Origin: Candidatus Pacearchaeota archaeon
Lineage (GTDB): Archaea > Nanobdellota > Nanobdellia > Pacearchaeales > GW2011-AR1
Length of the DNA: 36,447 nt
Assembly: GCA_017609285.1 (NCBI GenBank)
Contig: JAFCEE010000005.1
Span: 50,629-87,075, forward strand
Reading direction: 5' to 3'
Of this stretch, positions 16,025 through 24,029 are shown in pieces; position 1 is the stretch's first letter, and the number at the start of each line of letters is the position of its first letter. The notes under the pieces are model-generated. The model was given only the letters and a program-made list of their open reading frames with translations, ran no database searches and was not told the origin of the DNA. Made by a program: the position numbers and the translations under genes.

Positions 16025-16112
16025 TGGGGTTGCCCGGATTTGAACCGGGGTCGCGTGCTTTTTAGCAATTAGACCCTAAGCACGAAGGCTAACCAAGCTA
16101 CCCCACAACCCC
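16025..16112 (-). tRNA. tRNA-Pro with apparent anticodon AGG and 14-nt intron (16060..16073)
   Basis: GGGGTTG/CAACCCC acceptor, stem CGTGC/GCACG, T-arm CCCGG-TTCAAAT-CCGGG. BHB: TTAG/CTAA central helix, bulges GG|T and AA|A, giving mature loop TTAGGGA. Confidence 0.85.
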
Positions 16113-16373
16113 TCCAAATTTATTTAAGATTTTTGAGGTTAAAAAAAGTTGCGAGTTGGCCACAACTTTGAGTGTAAATCCTAGGGTCAGAAATTATTGT
16201 TTGCCAGTTTTTAATTTAAAAATTATGAATATGCGCCTCTGACGTATTCGATTTTTCTTTATATTTAAAAAAGAAAGCGAAGAGATTTATGTTGATTTTC
16301 TTAATTATAAAATACACTAACAGAGATTCTAACTCTGTTTATTAATCACCTTTCTTATTGTTTTTATTATTTA

Positions 16374-16444
16374 TGCGCCAGCCGGGATTTGAACCCGGGT
16401 CGCTGCCTTGGGAAGGCAGAATCTTGCCACTGGACCACTGGCGC
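16374..16444 (-). tRNA. tRNA-Gly(CCC), intronless
   Basis: GCGCCAG/CTGGCGC acceptor, anticodon arm CTGCC-TTCCCAA-GGCAG, T-arm CCCGG-GTTCAAATC-CCGGC region. Confidence 0.95.
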
Positions 16445-16527
16445 TTATTTTTAACACAGATATTCTCTTATTTAATTATTATTTTTAAGAATAATAATAA
16501 ATTTAAATCTTAGTAATATAAAATAAT

Positions 16528-16878
16528 ATGACTAAAAGAGAAATAAGATATAATTTGTTTACAGATACTGGAGAGCAGGTTAGATTAAGGTATAGATGGA
16601 CTTTTATTATTGTTAATGAACCAAGAGAGATTGATAGGATAAAAGAGAGAATTTATAGAGAAATGGCCCCAGTTAGTGATTTAAATGAAATTGGAGAAGA
16701 TTTAATTCCTGGCACTAGTGGACTACATTACCGTATCTTTTCGTTTTCAAGTGAAAAGGGAGAAATTGGAAACAAAGAGAAAATTTACAAAAGTGATAAG
16801 TTTAAACAAGATAGAGATTTAAGAGAGACTAATCTTGAAAATTTAGAAGCATACTTAAAGAGAGAAATATTTAGTTAA
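16528..16878 (+). CDS. Hypothetical protein
   Basis: 116-aa ORF; no family recognised. Confidence 0.5.
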   Translation: MTKREIRYNLFTDTGEQVRLRYRWTFIIVNEPREIDRIKERIYREMAPVSDLNEIGEDLIPGTSGLHYRIFSFSSEKGEIGNKEKIYKSDKFKQDRDLRETNLENLEAYLKREIFS

Positions 16879-16908
16879 TTTTTTATACTTATTTTTGATA
16901 ATTTTGCT

Positions 16909-18345
16909 ATGGTAAAGAAGAAATTTTATTTAACTACAGCAATTGATTATGTAAATGCTTCTCCTCATATTGGGCATGCCTTTGAAAAAGTTATAGCAGA
17001 TGTTATCTCTAGATGGAACCAATTAAAAGGAAAAGATGTTTTTTTCTTAACAGGAGTAGATGAAAATGCTCAGAAAAATGTTGATGCTGCTAAGAAAGCA
17101 GGAGTTCCTGTAAAGGAATTTGTTGATAAGAACGCCAAACTATTCCTTAAGTTATGTGAAAAATTGAATATAAATTATGATTCTTTTATAAGAACAACAG
17201 CAAAAGAGCATGCAAAAGTTGTTCAAGATATAATAAAGAAAATTTTTGATAATAAAGATATTTACAAAGGAGTTTATGAAGGGCTTTATTGTGTGGGGTG
17301 TGAAGAATACAAAACTGAAAAAGATTTAGTTGATGGTAAATGCCCTGAACATAACACAAAACCAGAATATAGAAAAGAAGAGGCATATTTTTTTAAGTTA
17401 AGTAAATATAAAGATAAACTTCTTGAAATTATTCCTAAATATGTTGTCCCAGAAAAAAGAGCAAATGAGGTTTTAAATAGAATTAAGGAAGGTTTGCAAG
17501 ATTTATGCATAACAAGAAAAGGAGCAGAATGGGGAATTGATTTTCCTATAGACAAAAATTTTAAAGTTTATGTTTGGGTTGATGCTTTAATTAATTATAT
17601 TTCTGGTTTGCAAGATAAAGAAAAATACTGGCCTGCAGATGTGCATGTAATTGGTAAAGGAATAAACTGGTTTCATTCTGTAATTTGGCCAGCTTTACTT
17701 TTATCAGCTGGTTATGAACTACCAAGAAAATTACTTGTTCATGGCTATTTAACTTTAAAAGGGGGAAAAATATCAAAATCATTAGGGAATACAGTTGATC
17801 CTTTAGAACTTTTAGAAAAATATCCTTCTGATTCTGTTAGATATGCTTTATTAAAGTGCAGTATATTTGAAGATTCTGATTTTAGCGAGGAAATTTTAAT
17901 TGAAAGGCACAATAATGAATTGGCTAATAAGTTAGGTAATTTAGTTTCAAGAGTTTCAAGTTTAATTGAAAAATATGGTTTAGATAAAACTGAAAATAAA
18001 TTAATTAAAAAACTGAAATTAAAAACAATAGAAAAATTAATTCAAGATTATAAGTTTGATAAAGCTTTAAATCTTATTTTTGAATTTATTGATGTTTGTA
18101 ATGAGTATATACAAGATAAAAAACCTTGGACAGAAGAATGTGAAGATAAGAAGAAAATTTTATATGAGTTAGCTGATTCAATTAAATCAATTAGTATTTT
18201 GTTATGGTCTTTTATGCCTGAGACAAGTGAAAAAATTGCTAATCAATTTAATTTCAAAATTAATTATAAAGAAATTAAAAGTCCATTAAAAATTAGTAAA
18301 ATTAAAAAAGGAGAAAATCTTTTTACTAAAATAAAAAAGGGTTAA
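16909..18345 (+). CDS. metG: Methionyl-tRNA synthetase catalytic subunit
   Basis: 478 aa; YVNASPHIGHAFEKVIADVISRW, zinc knuckle CVGCEEYKTEKDLVDGKCPEH, KGGKISKSLGN (KMSKS variant). Confidence 0.96.
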   Translation: MVKKKFYLTTAIDYVNASPHIGHAFEKVIADVISRWNQLKGKDVFFLTGVDENAQKNVDAAKKAGVPVKEFVDKNAKLFLKLCEKLNINYDSFIRTTAKEHAKVVQDIIKKIFDNKDIYKGVYEGLYCVGCEEYKTEKDLVDGKCPEHNTKPEYRKEEAYFFKLSKYKDKLLEIIPKYVVPEKRANEVLNRIKEGLQDLCITRKGAEWGIDFPIDKNFKVYVWVDALINYISGLQDKEKYWPADVHVIGKGINWFHSVIWPALLLSAGYELPRKLLVHGYLTLKGGKISKSLGNTVDPLELLEKYPSDSVRYALLKCSIFEDSDFSEEILIERHNNELANKLGNLVSRVSSLIEKYGLDKTENKLIKKLKLKTIEKLIQDYKFDKALNLIFEFIDVCNEYIQDKKPWTEECEDKKKILYELADSIKSISILLWSFMPETSEKIANQFNFKINYKEIKSPLKISKIKKGENLFTKIKKG

Positions 18346-18346
18346 A

Positions 18347-18625
18347 ATGACTTATCCATCTAATTTTGGTGGTGGTGGAGGTTTGGAAGATAAAATTGTT
18401 GGAAAAATCCCTGAAGAAATTAATGGTTATTGCCCAACACATCGATGTGATTATAAAGGTTCTTTTAAATTAGTTAAAAATGATGAAACAGGAGATATAA
18501 TAACAGATACTATTAAAAGTCCTTTATATAAATGTCCAAAATGTGGAAGTTCTCATGAAAGTGATAGTATATTTGAGTATAGTGAAAGGGTAGAAGAAAG
18601 AATTGCTAATATTTATAACTTATAA
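18347..18625 (+). CDS. Hypothetical zinc-ribbon protein
   Basis: 92 aa; CPTHRC...CPKCGSSH, 1 nt after metG. Confidence 0.55.
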   Translation: MTYPSNFGGGGGLEDKIVGKIPEEINGYCPTHRCDYKGSFKLVKNDETGDIITDTIKSPLYKCPKCGSSHESDSIFEYSERVEERIANIYNL

Positions 18626-18665
18626 CAAGAAAAGATTTTAAAAGAACAAAAATTTTTATAGAAAA

Positions 18666-19007
18666 ATGGCTGAAGGAATAATTGAATTTGACGATTGGAT
18701 GAAATTGGATTTAAGAGTAGGAAAAATTTTGAAAGTTGAAGATATAGAAGGAGCTGATAAATTATATAAGTTAGAGGTAGATGTAGGGGATGGCGAGACA
18801 AGAATTTTAGTTGCAGGATTAAAAGGTTATTATACTAAAGAAGATTTAGAAGGGAAGAAATGCGTTGTTTTTGTTAATTTAGAAGGTAAGGAAATTAGAG
18901 GCATTAAAAGTAAAGGAATGATTTTAGCTGCTGTAAATGAAGATGAAAGCAAGGTTAGATTAATAGAACCTGATTCTGAAATTAGAATTGGAAGTAAGAT
19001 AAGATAG
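18666..19007 (+). CDS. tRNA-binding domain protein (MetRS beta/Trbp111-like)
   Basis: 113 aa; FDDWMKLDLRVGKILKVEDIEGADKLYKLEVDVGDGETRILVAGLKGYY...GMILAA. Confidence 0.92.
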   Translation: MAEGIIEFDDWMKLDLRVGKILKVEDIEGADKLYKLEVDVGDGETRILVAGLKGYYTKEDLEGKKCVVFVNLEGKEIRGIKSKGMILAAVNEDESKVRLIEPDSEIRIGSKIR

Positions 19008-19051
19008 GAAGATTAGATAAGTTTTTAATTTCTTTTTTCTTATTGTATAAA

Positions 19052-19181
19052 GGGCCTGTGGTCTAGTGGTTATGACATCGCCTTCACGAGCAGAACTAAC
19101 CTAGTTCTGCACTATCTCCTAAACATGATAGGAGAGAGCTGAAAATGGCGAAGGTCCCAGGTTCAATTCCTGGCAGGCCCA
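19052..19181 (+). tRNA. tRNA-Val(CAC) with 57-nt intron (19089..19145)
   Basis: GGGCCTG/CAGGCCC acceptor, stem TCGCC/GGCGA, loop TTCACG|T. BHB TTCA/TGAA with CG|A and AA|T bulges; intron has two perfect hairpins. Confidence 0.9.
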
Positions 19182-19266
19182 TTATAGTTAGAGAAAATAA
19201 TTTCTAGAGAAGTCTAAGAGGCAGAAAAGCAAAAAGAACAAGATTCTGTTAATTTTCTTAACTCAA

Positions 19267-20028
19267 TTACCTCAAACCTAAAGAATCTAAAATCCTGTTA
19301 AGTAAAGATTTAGGTATCTTTTTCCTTCCTAATAATTTAGCAGCTATATCACGATAAGCTTTAGCTGATTTTGATTTGGGTTTTGTATGCATTACTGCAT
19401 CTTTTTTCACAAGGGATTCTGGAATAGCTTTGTCTTCTGGGACTATACCCAAAATAGGAACCTCTAACATTTCTCTTATATTCTCTAATGACATCTCGGT
19501 TTTATCTCCCTTTAATCTTGTAATTATAACTCCTTTAACTTTCTTATTCATTTCTTCAGCTAACTTTATTGTTTTTAAGGCATCTGTAACAGAGAGGATA
19601 TTAGGATTAGTTACTATAATAACCTCGTCAGCTGCTTTTATTGCCTCTTTTGCCTCATCACCTAATCCAGCAGCAGAATCAAAGATTATATGATTAGTTA
19701 ATTTTTTTAATTGTTTTGATATGTCTTTTATTCTTTCCAGTTTTATTTTTTTCAAATCTTTCAATGATAATGAAGAAGGTATAATTTTTGTTCCGGAGTG
19801 ATGTTCATATATTGCTTCTCCTACTTCTGCCTTGCCTTGTAGCACATGGTTAAAACTGACAGGAACTATTGGTGCGCCAAAATGTAGGCCTAAATTAGGA
19901 GTAGTTAAATTAGCATCAACAATAACGACATCCTCTTTAAATTTATTAAGTGCGACTCCTAAATTTACCGCTGTTGTTGTTTTTCCTGTTCCCCCCTTAC
20001 CTGAAATTATTGTATATATCTTTGCCAT
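19267..20028 (-). CDS. MinD/ParA-like ATPase
   Basis: 253 aa; MAKIYTIISGKGGTGKTTTAVNLGVAL deviant Walker A; IIFDSAAGLGDEAKEAI. Confidence 0.9.
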   Translation of the reverse strand: MAKIYTIISGKGGTGKTTTAVNLGVALNKFKEDVVIVDANLTTPNLGLHFGAPIVPVSFNHVLQGKAEVGEAIYEHHSGTKIIPSSLSLKDLKKIKLERIKDISKQLKKLTNHIIFDSAAGLGDEAKEAIKAADEVIIVTNPNILSVTDALKTIKLAEEMNKKVKGVIITRLKGDKTEMSLENIREMLEVPILGIVPEDKAIPESLVKKDAVMHTKPKSKSAKAYRDIAAKLLGRKKIPKSLLNRILDSLGLR

Positions 20029-20035
20029 TCTAATC

Positions 20036-20470
20036 TTAAAGAATCTGTTTCAGATTGGTTATAAATCTTTCTAAAATTTCAGAATACTCTTTTAACTTAT
20101 CCATGTCTATCTCTATCCATTTACCCCTGTCAAGAACTTTTAAGGTTACATGCTTTCTGAATTCGTTCTCTCTTATTTTTTCTAGGTTATCTACTCTCTT
20201 AAAGAACTCATAAAGGTCCATTGTTTTAATGATATCTGGATTTTTTTTGTATATCTCTCTTATTTTATCTACTCTTAATTTTGGAGCTATAGGTATACTT
20301 TTTATCTTCTTTTGCTTTTCTGCTTTTTTTAGTATTTTGTCTATTGCTAGCTCAATCATACTTTTCCATCTCGCTATGAGATTAAGAATCACATCGGTTG
20401 TTTTTGTATACTTCAAGCTAACATAAAGAAGATGGTCTGCTGAAATTTTTTCTTGTATTATTTCTTCCAT
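20036..20470 (-). CDS. Hypothetical helical protein (paralogue A)
   Basis: 144 aa; SADHLLYVSLKYTKTTDVILNLIARWKSMIELAIDKIL resembles the upstream ORF. Confidence 0.6.
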   Translation of the reverse strand: MEEIIQEKISADHLLYVSLKYTKTTDVILNLIARWKSMIELAIDKILKKAEKQKKIKSIPIAPKLRVDKIREIYKKNPDIIKTMDLYEFFKRVDNLEKIRENEFRKHVTLKVLDRGKWIEIDMDKLKEYSEILERFITNLKQIL

Positions 20471-20550
20471 TGCTTACCGAATCCCTTTCCTCTCTTTTTG
20501 TGAAAAAGGGCAGAAAATTTAAGAGGTAAAGCTAGTATATATATTTTTCT

Positions 20551-21027
20551 CTAACCAGATTTTATTATTAAATTAGTTTTCCTTAATAAGTCTTTTGCTT
20601 CAAGAAGGAAAGATTTGATTTTATCTAAGTCTAAAGTAGAGGTTTTTAAATTATCAGACATAATAACTATTTTGTCCTTTTTTGAAAATTCAAAAGGACT
20701 TTTTTTATGCTTTTCAGCTAAACTTAGAATCTCCATAATCTTGTTTAATTGTTCTTGGCTTATTCTGTATTTTTCAGATAATCCTTTAAAAGTTCTAAAA
20801 TTCTCTTTTGCATCTTTATACAACTGAATTCTTTTATGCAAATACTCATATTGCAGTATTGCATTAATTATATTTAAAATAGCCTCCCTTAATTCGTCGA
20901 GGATTTTTAGTAACAACTTATTCTCTTTTACAAGAGGAAATGTTATGTATGTGAGATGGTCTGCCATTTTCAATGCCTGAGAAGCTTTCTTTAAACTTAT
21001 CTCAAATTTTTCCGGTTGTATTTCCAT
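20551..21027 (-). CDS. Hypothetical helical protein (paralogue B)
   Basis: 158 aa; MADHLTYITFPLVKENKLLLKILDELREAILNIINAIL. Confidence 0.6.
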   Translation of the reverse strand: MEIQPEKFEISLKKASQALKMADHLTYITFPLVKENKLLLKILDELREAILNIINAILQYEYLHKRIQLYKDAKENFRTFKGLSEKYRISQEQLNKIMEILSLAEKHKKSPFEFSKKDKIVIMSDNLKTSTLDLDKIKSFLLEAKDLLRKTNLIIKSG

Positions 21028-21089
21028 TTTGCCCCTTAGTCAGAAATATATGGAAAATGAAGTTAATATATTTTGCTGTTCTTTTCAAT

Positions 21090-21410
21090 TTAAGACAAGC
21101 TTAAAATTGCCTCTGCTAAATCTCCGTTTGTTTTTTCTAAGGCCTCTCTTGCCTCACTTTCACTTTTCCCTGTTTTTTCCATTACAGTCTTTATATCTTC
21201 CTGATTTATCCCGGAATCTTCTTCTCTAATGTCTCCAGAAATCTGAAAACTTTCTTGTCCTTGCATATTTATTTTTACTATTTGTGGATTTTCTATAATT
21301 ATTCTTTCCCCATTTGATTTTTCTATTACAACCCTATCTGCAGAAATCTCTTCCTGGCAAATGCCTAACTTAGACATCATTGATTGAATTTTTCTTGGAT
21401 CTAATTTCAT
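21090..21410 (-). CDS. nac: Nascent polypeptide-associated complex (NAC) protein
   Basis: 106 aa; NAC core plus UBA-like EDIKTVMEKTGKSESEAREALEKTNGDLAEAILSL. Confidence 0.92.
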   Translation of the reverse strand: MKLDPRKIQSMMSKLGICQEEISADRVVIEKSNGERIIIENPQIVKINMQGQESFQISGDIREEDSGINQEDIKTVMEKTGKSESEAREALEKTNGDLAEAILSLS

Positions 21411-21412
21411 TT

Positions 21413-21574
21413 TTAACTAATAGGGAAAAAAATCCTAAGTCCAGCCGAGAAAATAATTATTAGAATTATGAATATAACTACATGCTTTGGTTCTAACATG
21501 AATTTTGAAGGATATTCTTCCTTATACCTCATTAAACCGCCAAAACCTGCGGGCATGTTTATTTTTTCTGCCAT
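21413..21574 (-). CDS. Preprotein translocase subunit Sec61 beta (53 aa)
   Basis: Translated by hand: MAEKINMPAGFGGLMRYKEEYPSKFMLEPKHVVIFIILIIIFSAGLRIFFPIS*. Not in the supplied ORF track. Confidence 0.88.
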   Translation of the reverse strand: MAEKINMPAGFGGLMRYKEEYPSKFMLEPKHVVIFIILIIIFSAGLRIFFPIS

Positions 21575-21643
21575 GTTGTTGGGAAGGATAAGAGATTTTT
21601 AAATTTAACTAAACTTTAAAAATATGTTTTTATTCAATTTAAT

Positions 21644-24028
21644 ATGAGAGATAAAAAAGAAAAATATGATTTTAAACAAGTTGAAGAGCAGATAAAACAA
21701 TTTTGGAAAAGAGAGAAAATTTTTAAGTTTAATCCAAATATTAAAAAGAAAATTTATTCTGTAGATACACCGCCTCCGACAGTATCAGGGAAGATGCATA
21801 TTGGACATGCTTTTTCTTATTCCCAACAAGATTTTGTTATAAGATATAAGAGAATGAGAGGTTACAATATATTTTATCCTTTCGGTACAGATGATAATGG
21901 TTTGCCTACAGAAAGGTTAGTAGAAAAAGAAAAAGGAGTTAAGGCCAAAGATTTACCGAGAGAGAAATTTATTAAAATATGTATGGACTATTTAAAGAAA
22001 GAGTTACCTAAATTCATACAAGATTGGAAAAATATAGGGGTTAGTTGTGATTTTGATTTATATTATTCAACTATAAACAATCATTGTAGGAAAATAAGCC
22101 AGCGTAGTTTTTTAGATTTATATAAGAAAAATAGGGTATACAGGCAAGATGCTCCTGTTATGTGGTGTCCTGAATGTCAAACAGGAATAAGTCAGGTAGA
22201 AGCTAAAGATAAAGAGGTTAAATCAGAGTTTAATTATATCAAATTTAAGATTTTAGATGGAAAAGAAAAAGACTTGATTATAGCAACAACACGACCAGAA
22301 TTATTACCTGCTTGTGTAGCTGTTTTTTACCATCCTTCTGATCATAGATTTAAGAAATTAAAAGGAAAAATGGCGAAAGTTCCTTTATTCAATTTTAATG
22401 TTCCAATTATGGAAGACAAAAGAGTTGACATTGAAAAAGGTACCGGTATAGTGATGTGCTGTACTTTCGGAGATCAGACAGATATGGAATGGCAGAGAGC
22501 TTATAATCTCTCTATAAAGGAAGCGATAACAAGAGATGGGGTAATGACAAAATTAGCTGGAGAATATTCTGGTTTAAAGATAAAAGAAGCAAGAAGAAAA
22601 ATAATTGAAGATTTGGAAAAATCAGGATTGATTGTGAAAAAAGAAAAAATAAAACATTTTGTTAATGTTCACGAAAGGTGCGGTACTGAAATTGAGTTTA
22701 TAAAAAGTAAGCAATGGTTTGTCAAATATTTGGATTTAAGAGAAAAAATGTTGTCTTGGGGTAGGAAATTGGATTGGTATCCTATATATATGAAGCATAG
22801 ATATGATAATTGGGTTAAAGGATTACAATGGGATTGGTTAATATCAAGACAAAGATATTTTGGAATTCCTTTTCCTGTTTGGTATTGTAAGAAATGTGGC
22901 AAGGAGATTGTTGCCGAAGAGAAAGATTTGCCAGTAGATCCGTTAAAAGATAAGCCAAAGAAAAAATGTTCTTGTGGAAGCAATGAATTTGAACCTGAAA
23001 AGGATGTTCTTGATACATGGTTTACAAGTTCTATGACTCCAAGATTGGCTGTAGAATTGTTAGATAAAAAATTTTGGGATAAGATTTTTCCAATGGATCT
23101 GAGGCCCCAGGCTCATGATATTATAACTTTTTGGCTTTTTAATACTGTTGTGAAAAGCAATCTGCATTATGGAAAAAATCCATTTAAAGATGTTTTAGTT
23201 TCTGGGTTTGTTACATTAAAAGGAGAGAAAATGAGTAAAAGTAAGGGAAATGTAGTTGAACCACAAATTGTTTTAGAAAAATATGGGGCAGATGCTTTAA
23301 GATATTGGACAGCTTCAAGTAATTTGGGAGAGGATATTGATTATAACGAAAAAGACGTAATTACAGGAAAAAAATTTACAACTAAACTTTTTAATGCTTC
23401 GAGATTTATTTTTATGAATCTGAAGGACAAAGTAAAGAGACCAAATAAAATCTTTGAGATTGATAGATTATTTTTGAGAAAGATGAATGAAGTTATAGAA
23501 AATTCTACGAATTCATTTGAGAAGTATGAATATTCAAAATGTAAGCAAGAAACAGATAATTTTTTCTGGCATTATTTTTGTGATAATTATCTAGAATTAG
23601 TCAAGCATAGGGTTTATAATGGAAGCAAAGAAGAGAAAGATAGCGCCTTCTATACTCTTTATTACTCTTTACTTACCATTTTGAAATTAATGGCTCCAAT
23701 AACGCCTTTTGTTACAGAAGCCTTGTACCAAAAATATTTTAGAAAAAATGAAAAAGAGAAGAGTATTCATATTACGAAATGGCCAAAAAAATTTAAAATT
23801 TCTCAAAGAAAGGATGACAAAGAAAAGTTAGAGTTATTACTAGAAATTATAAGCAATGTAAGAAAAGAAAAAAGTAAGCATAATAAGTCATTAAAAGCTG
23901 AGATAATCTTGATATTGAATAAGGCAGATAAAGAAAAACTGAAAGATGTTTTAGAAGATTTGAAAGCAGTTACAAATGCTCATGAGATAAAAGAAGGTAA
24001 GTTTAAGGTAGAGTTTGTGGGAGATTAG
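21644..24028 (+). CDS. valS: Valyl-tRNA synthetase
   Basis: 794 aa; PPPTVSGKMHIGHAFSYSQQDFVIRYKRMRGYNIFYPFGTDDNGLPTE, GEKMSKSKGNVV. Confidence 0.96.
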   Translation: MRDKKEKYDFKQVEEQIKQFWKREKIFKFNPNIKKKIYSVDTPPPTVSGKMHIGHAFSYSQQDFVIRYKRMRGYNIFYPFGTDDNGLPTERLVEKEKGVKAKDLPREKFIKICMDYLKKELPKFIQDWKNIGVSCDFDLYYSTINNHCRKISQRSFLDLYKKNRVYRQDAPVMWCPECQTGISQVEAKDKEVKSEFNYIKFKILDGKEKDLIIATTRPELLPACVAVFYHPSDHRFKKLKGKMAKVPLFNFNVPIMEDKRVDIEKGTGIVMCCTFGDQTDMEWQRAYNLSIKEAITRDGVMTKLAGEYSGLKIKEARRKIIEDLEKSGLIVKKEKIKHFVNVHERCGTEIEFIKSKQWFVKYLDLREKMLSWGRKLDWYPIYMKHRYDNWVKGLQWDWLISRQRYFGIPFPVWYCKKCGKEIVAEEKDLPVDPLKDKPKKKCSCGSNEFEPEKDVLDTWFTSSMTPRLAVELLDKKFWDKIFPMDLRPQAHDIITFWLFNTVVKSNLHYGKNPFKDVLVSGFVTLKGEKMSKSKGNVVEPQIVLEKYGADALRYWTASSNLGEDIDYNEKDVITGKKFTTKLFNASRFIFMNLKDKVKRPNKIFEIDRLFLRKMNEVIENSTNSFEKYEYSKCKQETDNFFWHYFCDNYLELVKHRVYNGSKEEKDSAFYTLYYSLLTILKLMAPITPFVTEALYQKYFRKNEKEKSIHITKWPKKFKISQRKDDKEKLELLLEIISNVRKEKSKHNKSLKAEIILILNKADKEKLKDVLEDLKAVTNAHEIKEGKFKVEFVGD

Positions 24029-24029
24029 A

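Noticed and set aside
16025-16112. Reading the tRNA-Pro as tRNA-Leu(UAG)
   Set aside because: Would require shifting the anticodon stem by one base, and there is no long variable arm; the BHB geometry supports Pro AGG.
19052-19181. Reading the tRNA-Val as tRNA-Glu(UUC/CUC)
   Set aside because: The BHB and 5-bp stem TCGCC/GGCGA place CAC at 34-36, and the body matches archaeal tRNA-Val style (GTGGTCTAGTGGTTATGAC).
22669-23018. Minus-strand ORFs 104 aa and 67 aa
   Set aside because: Antisense inside valS.
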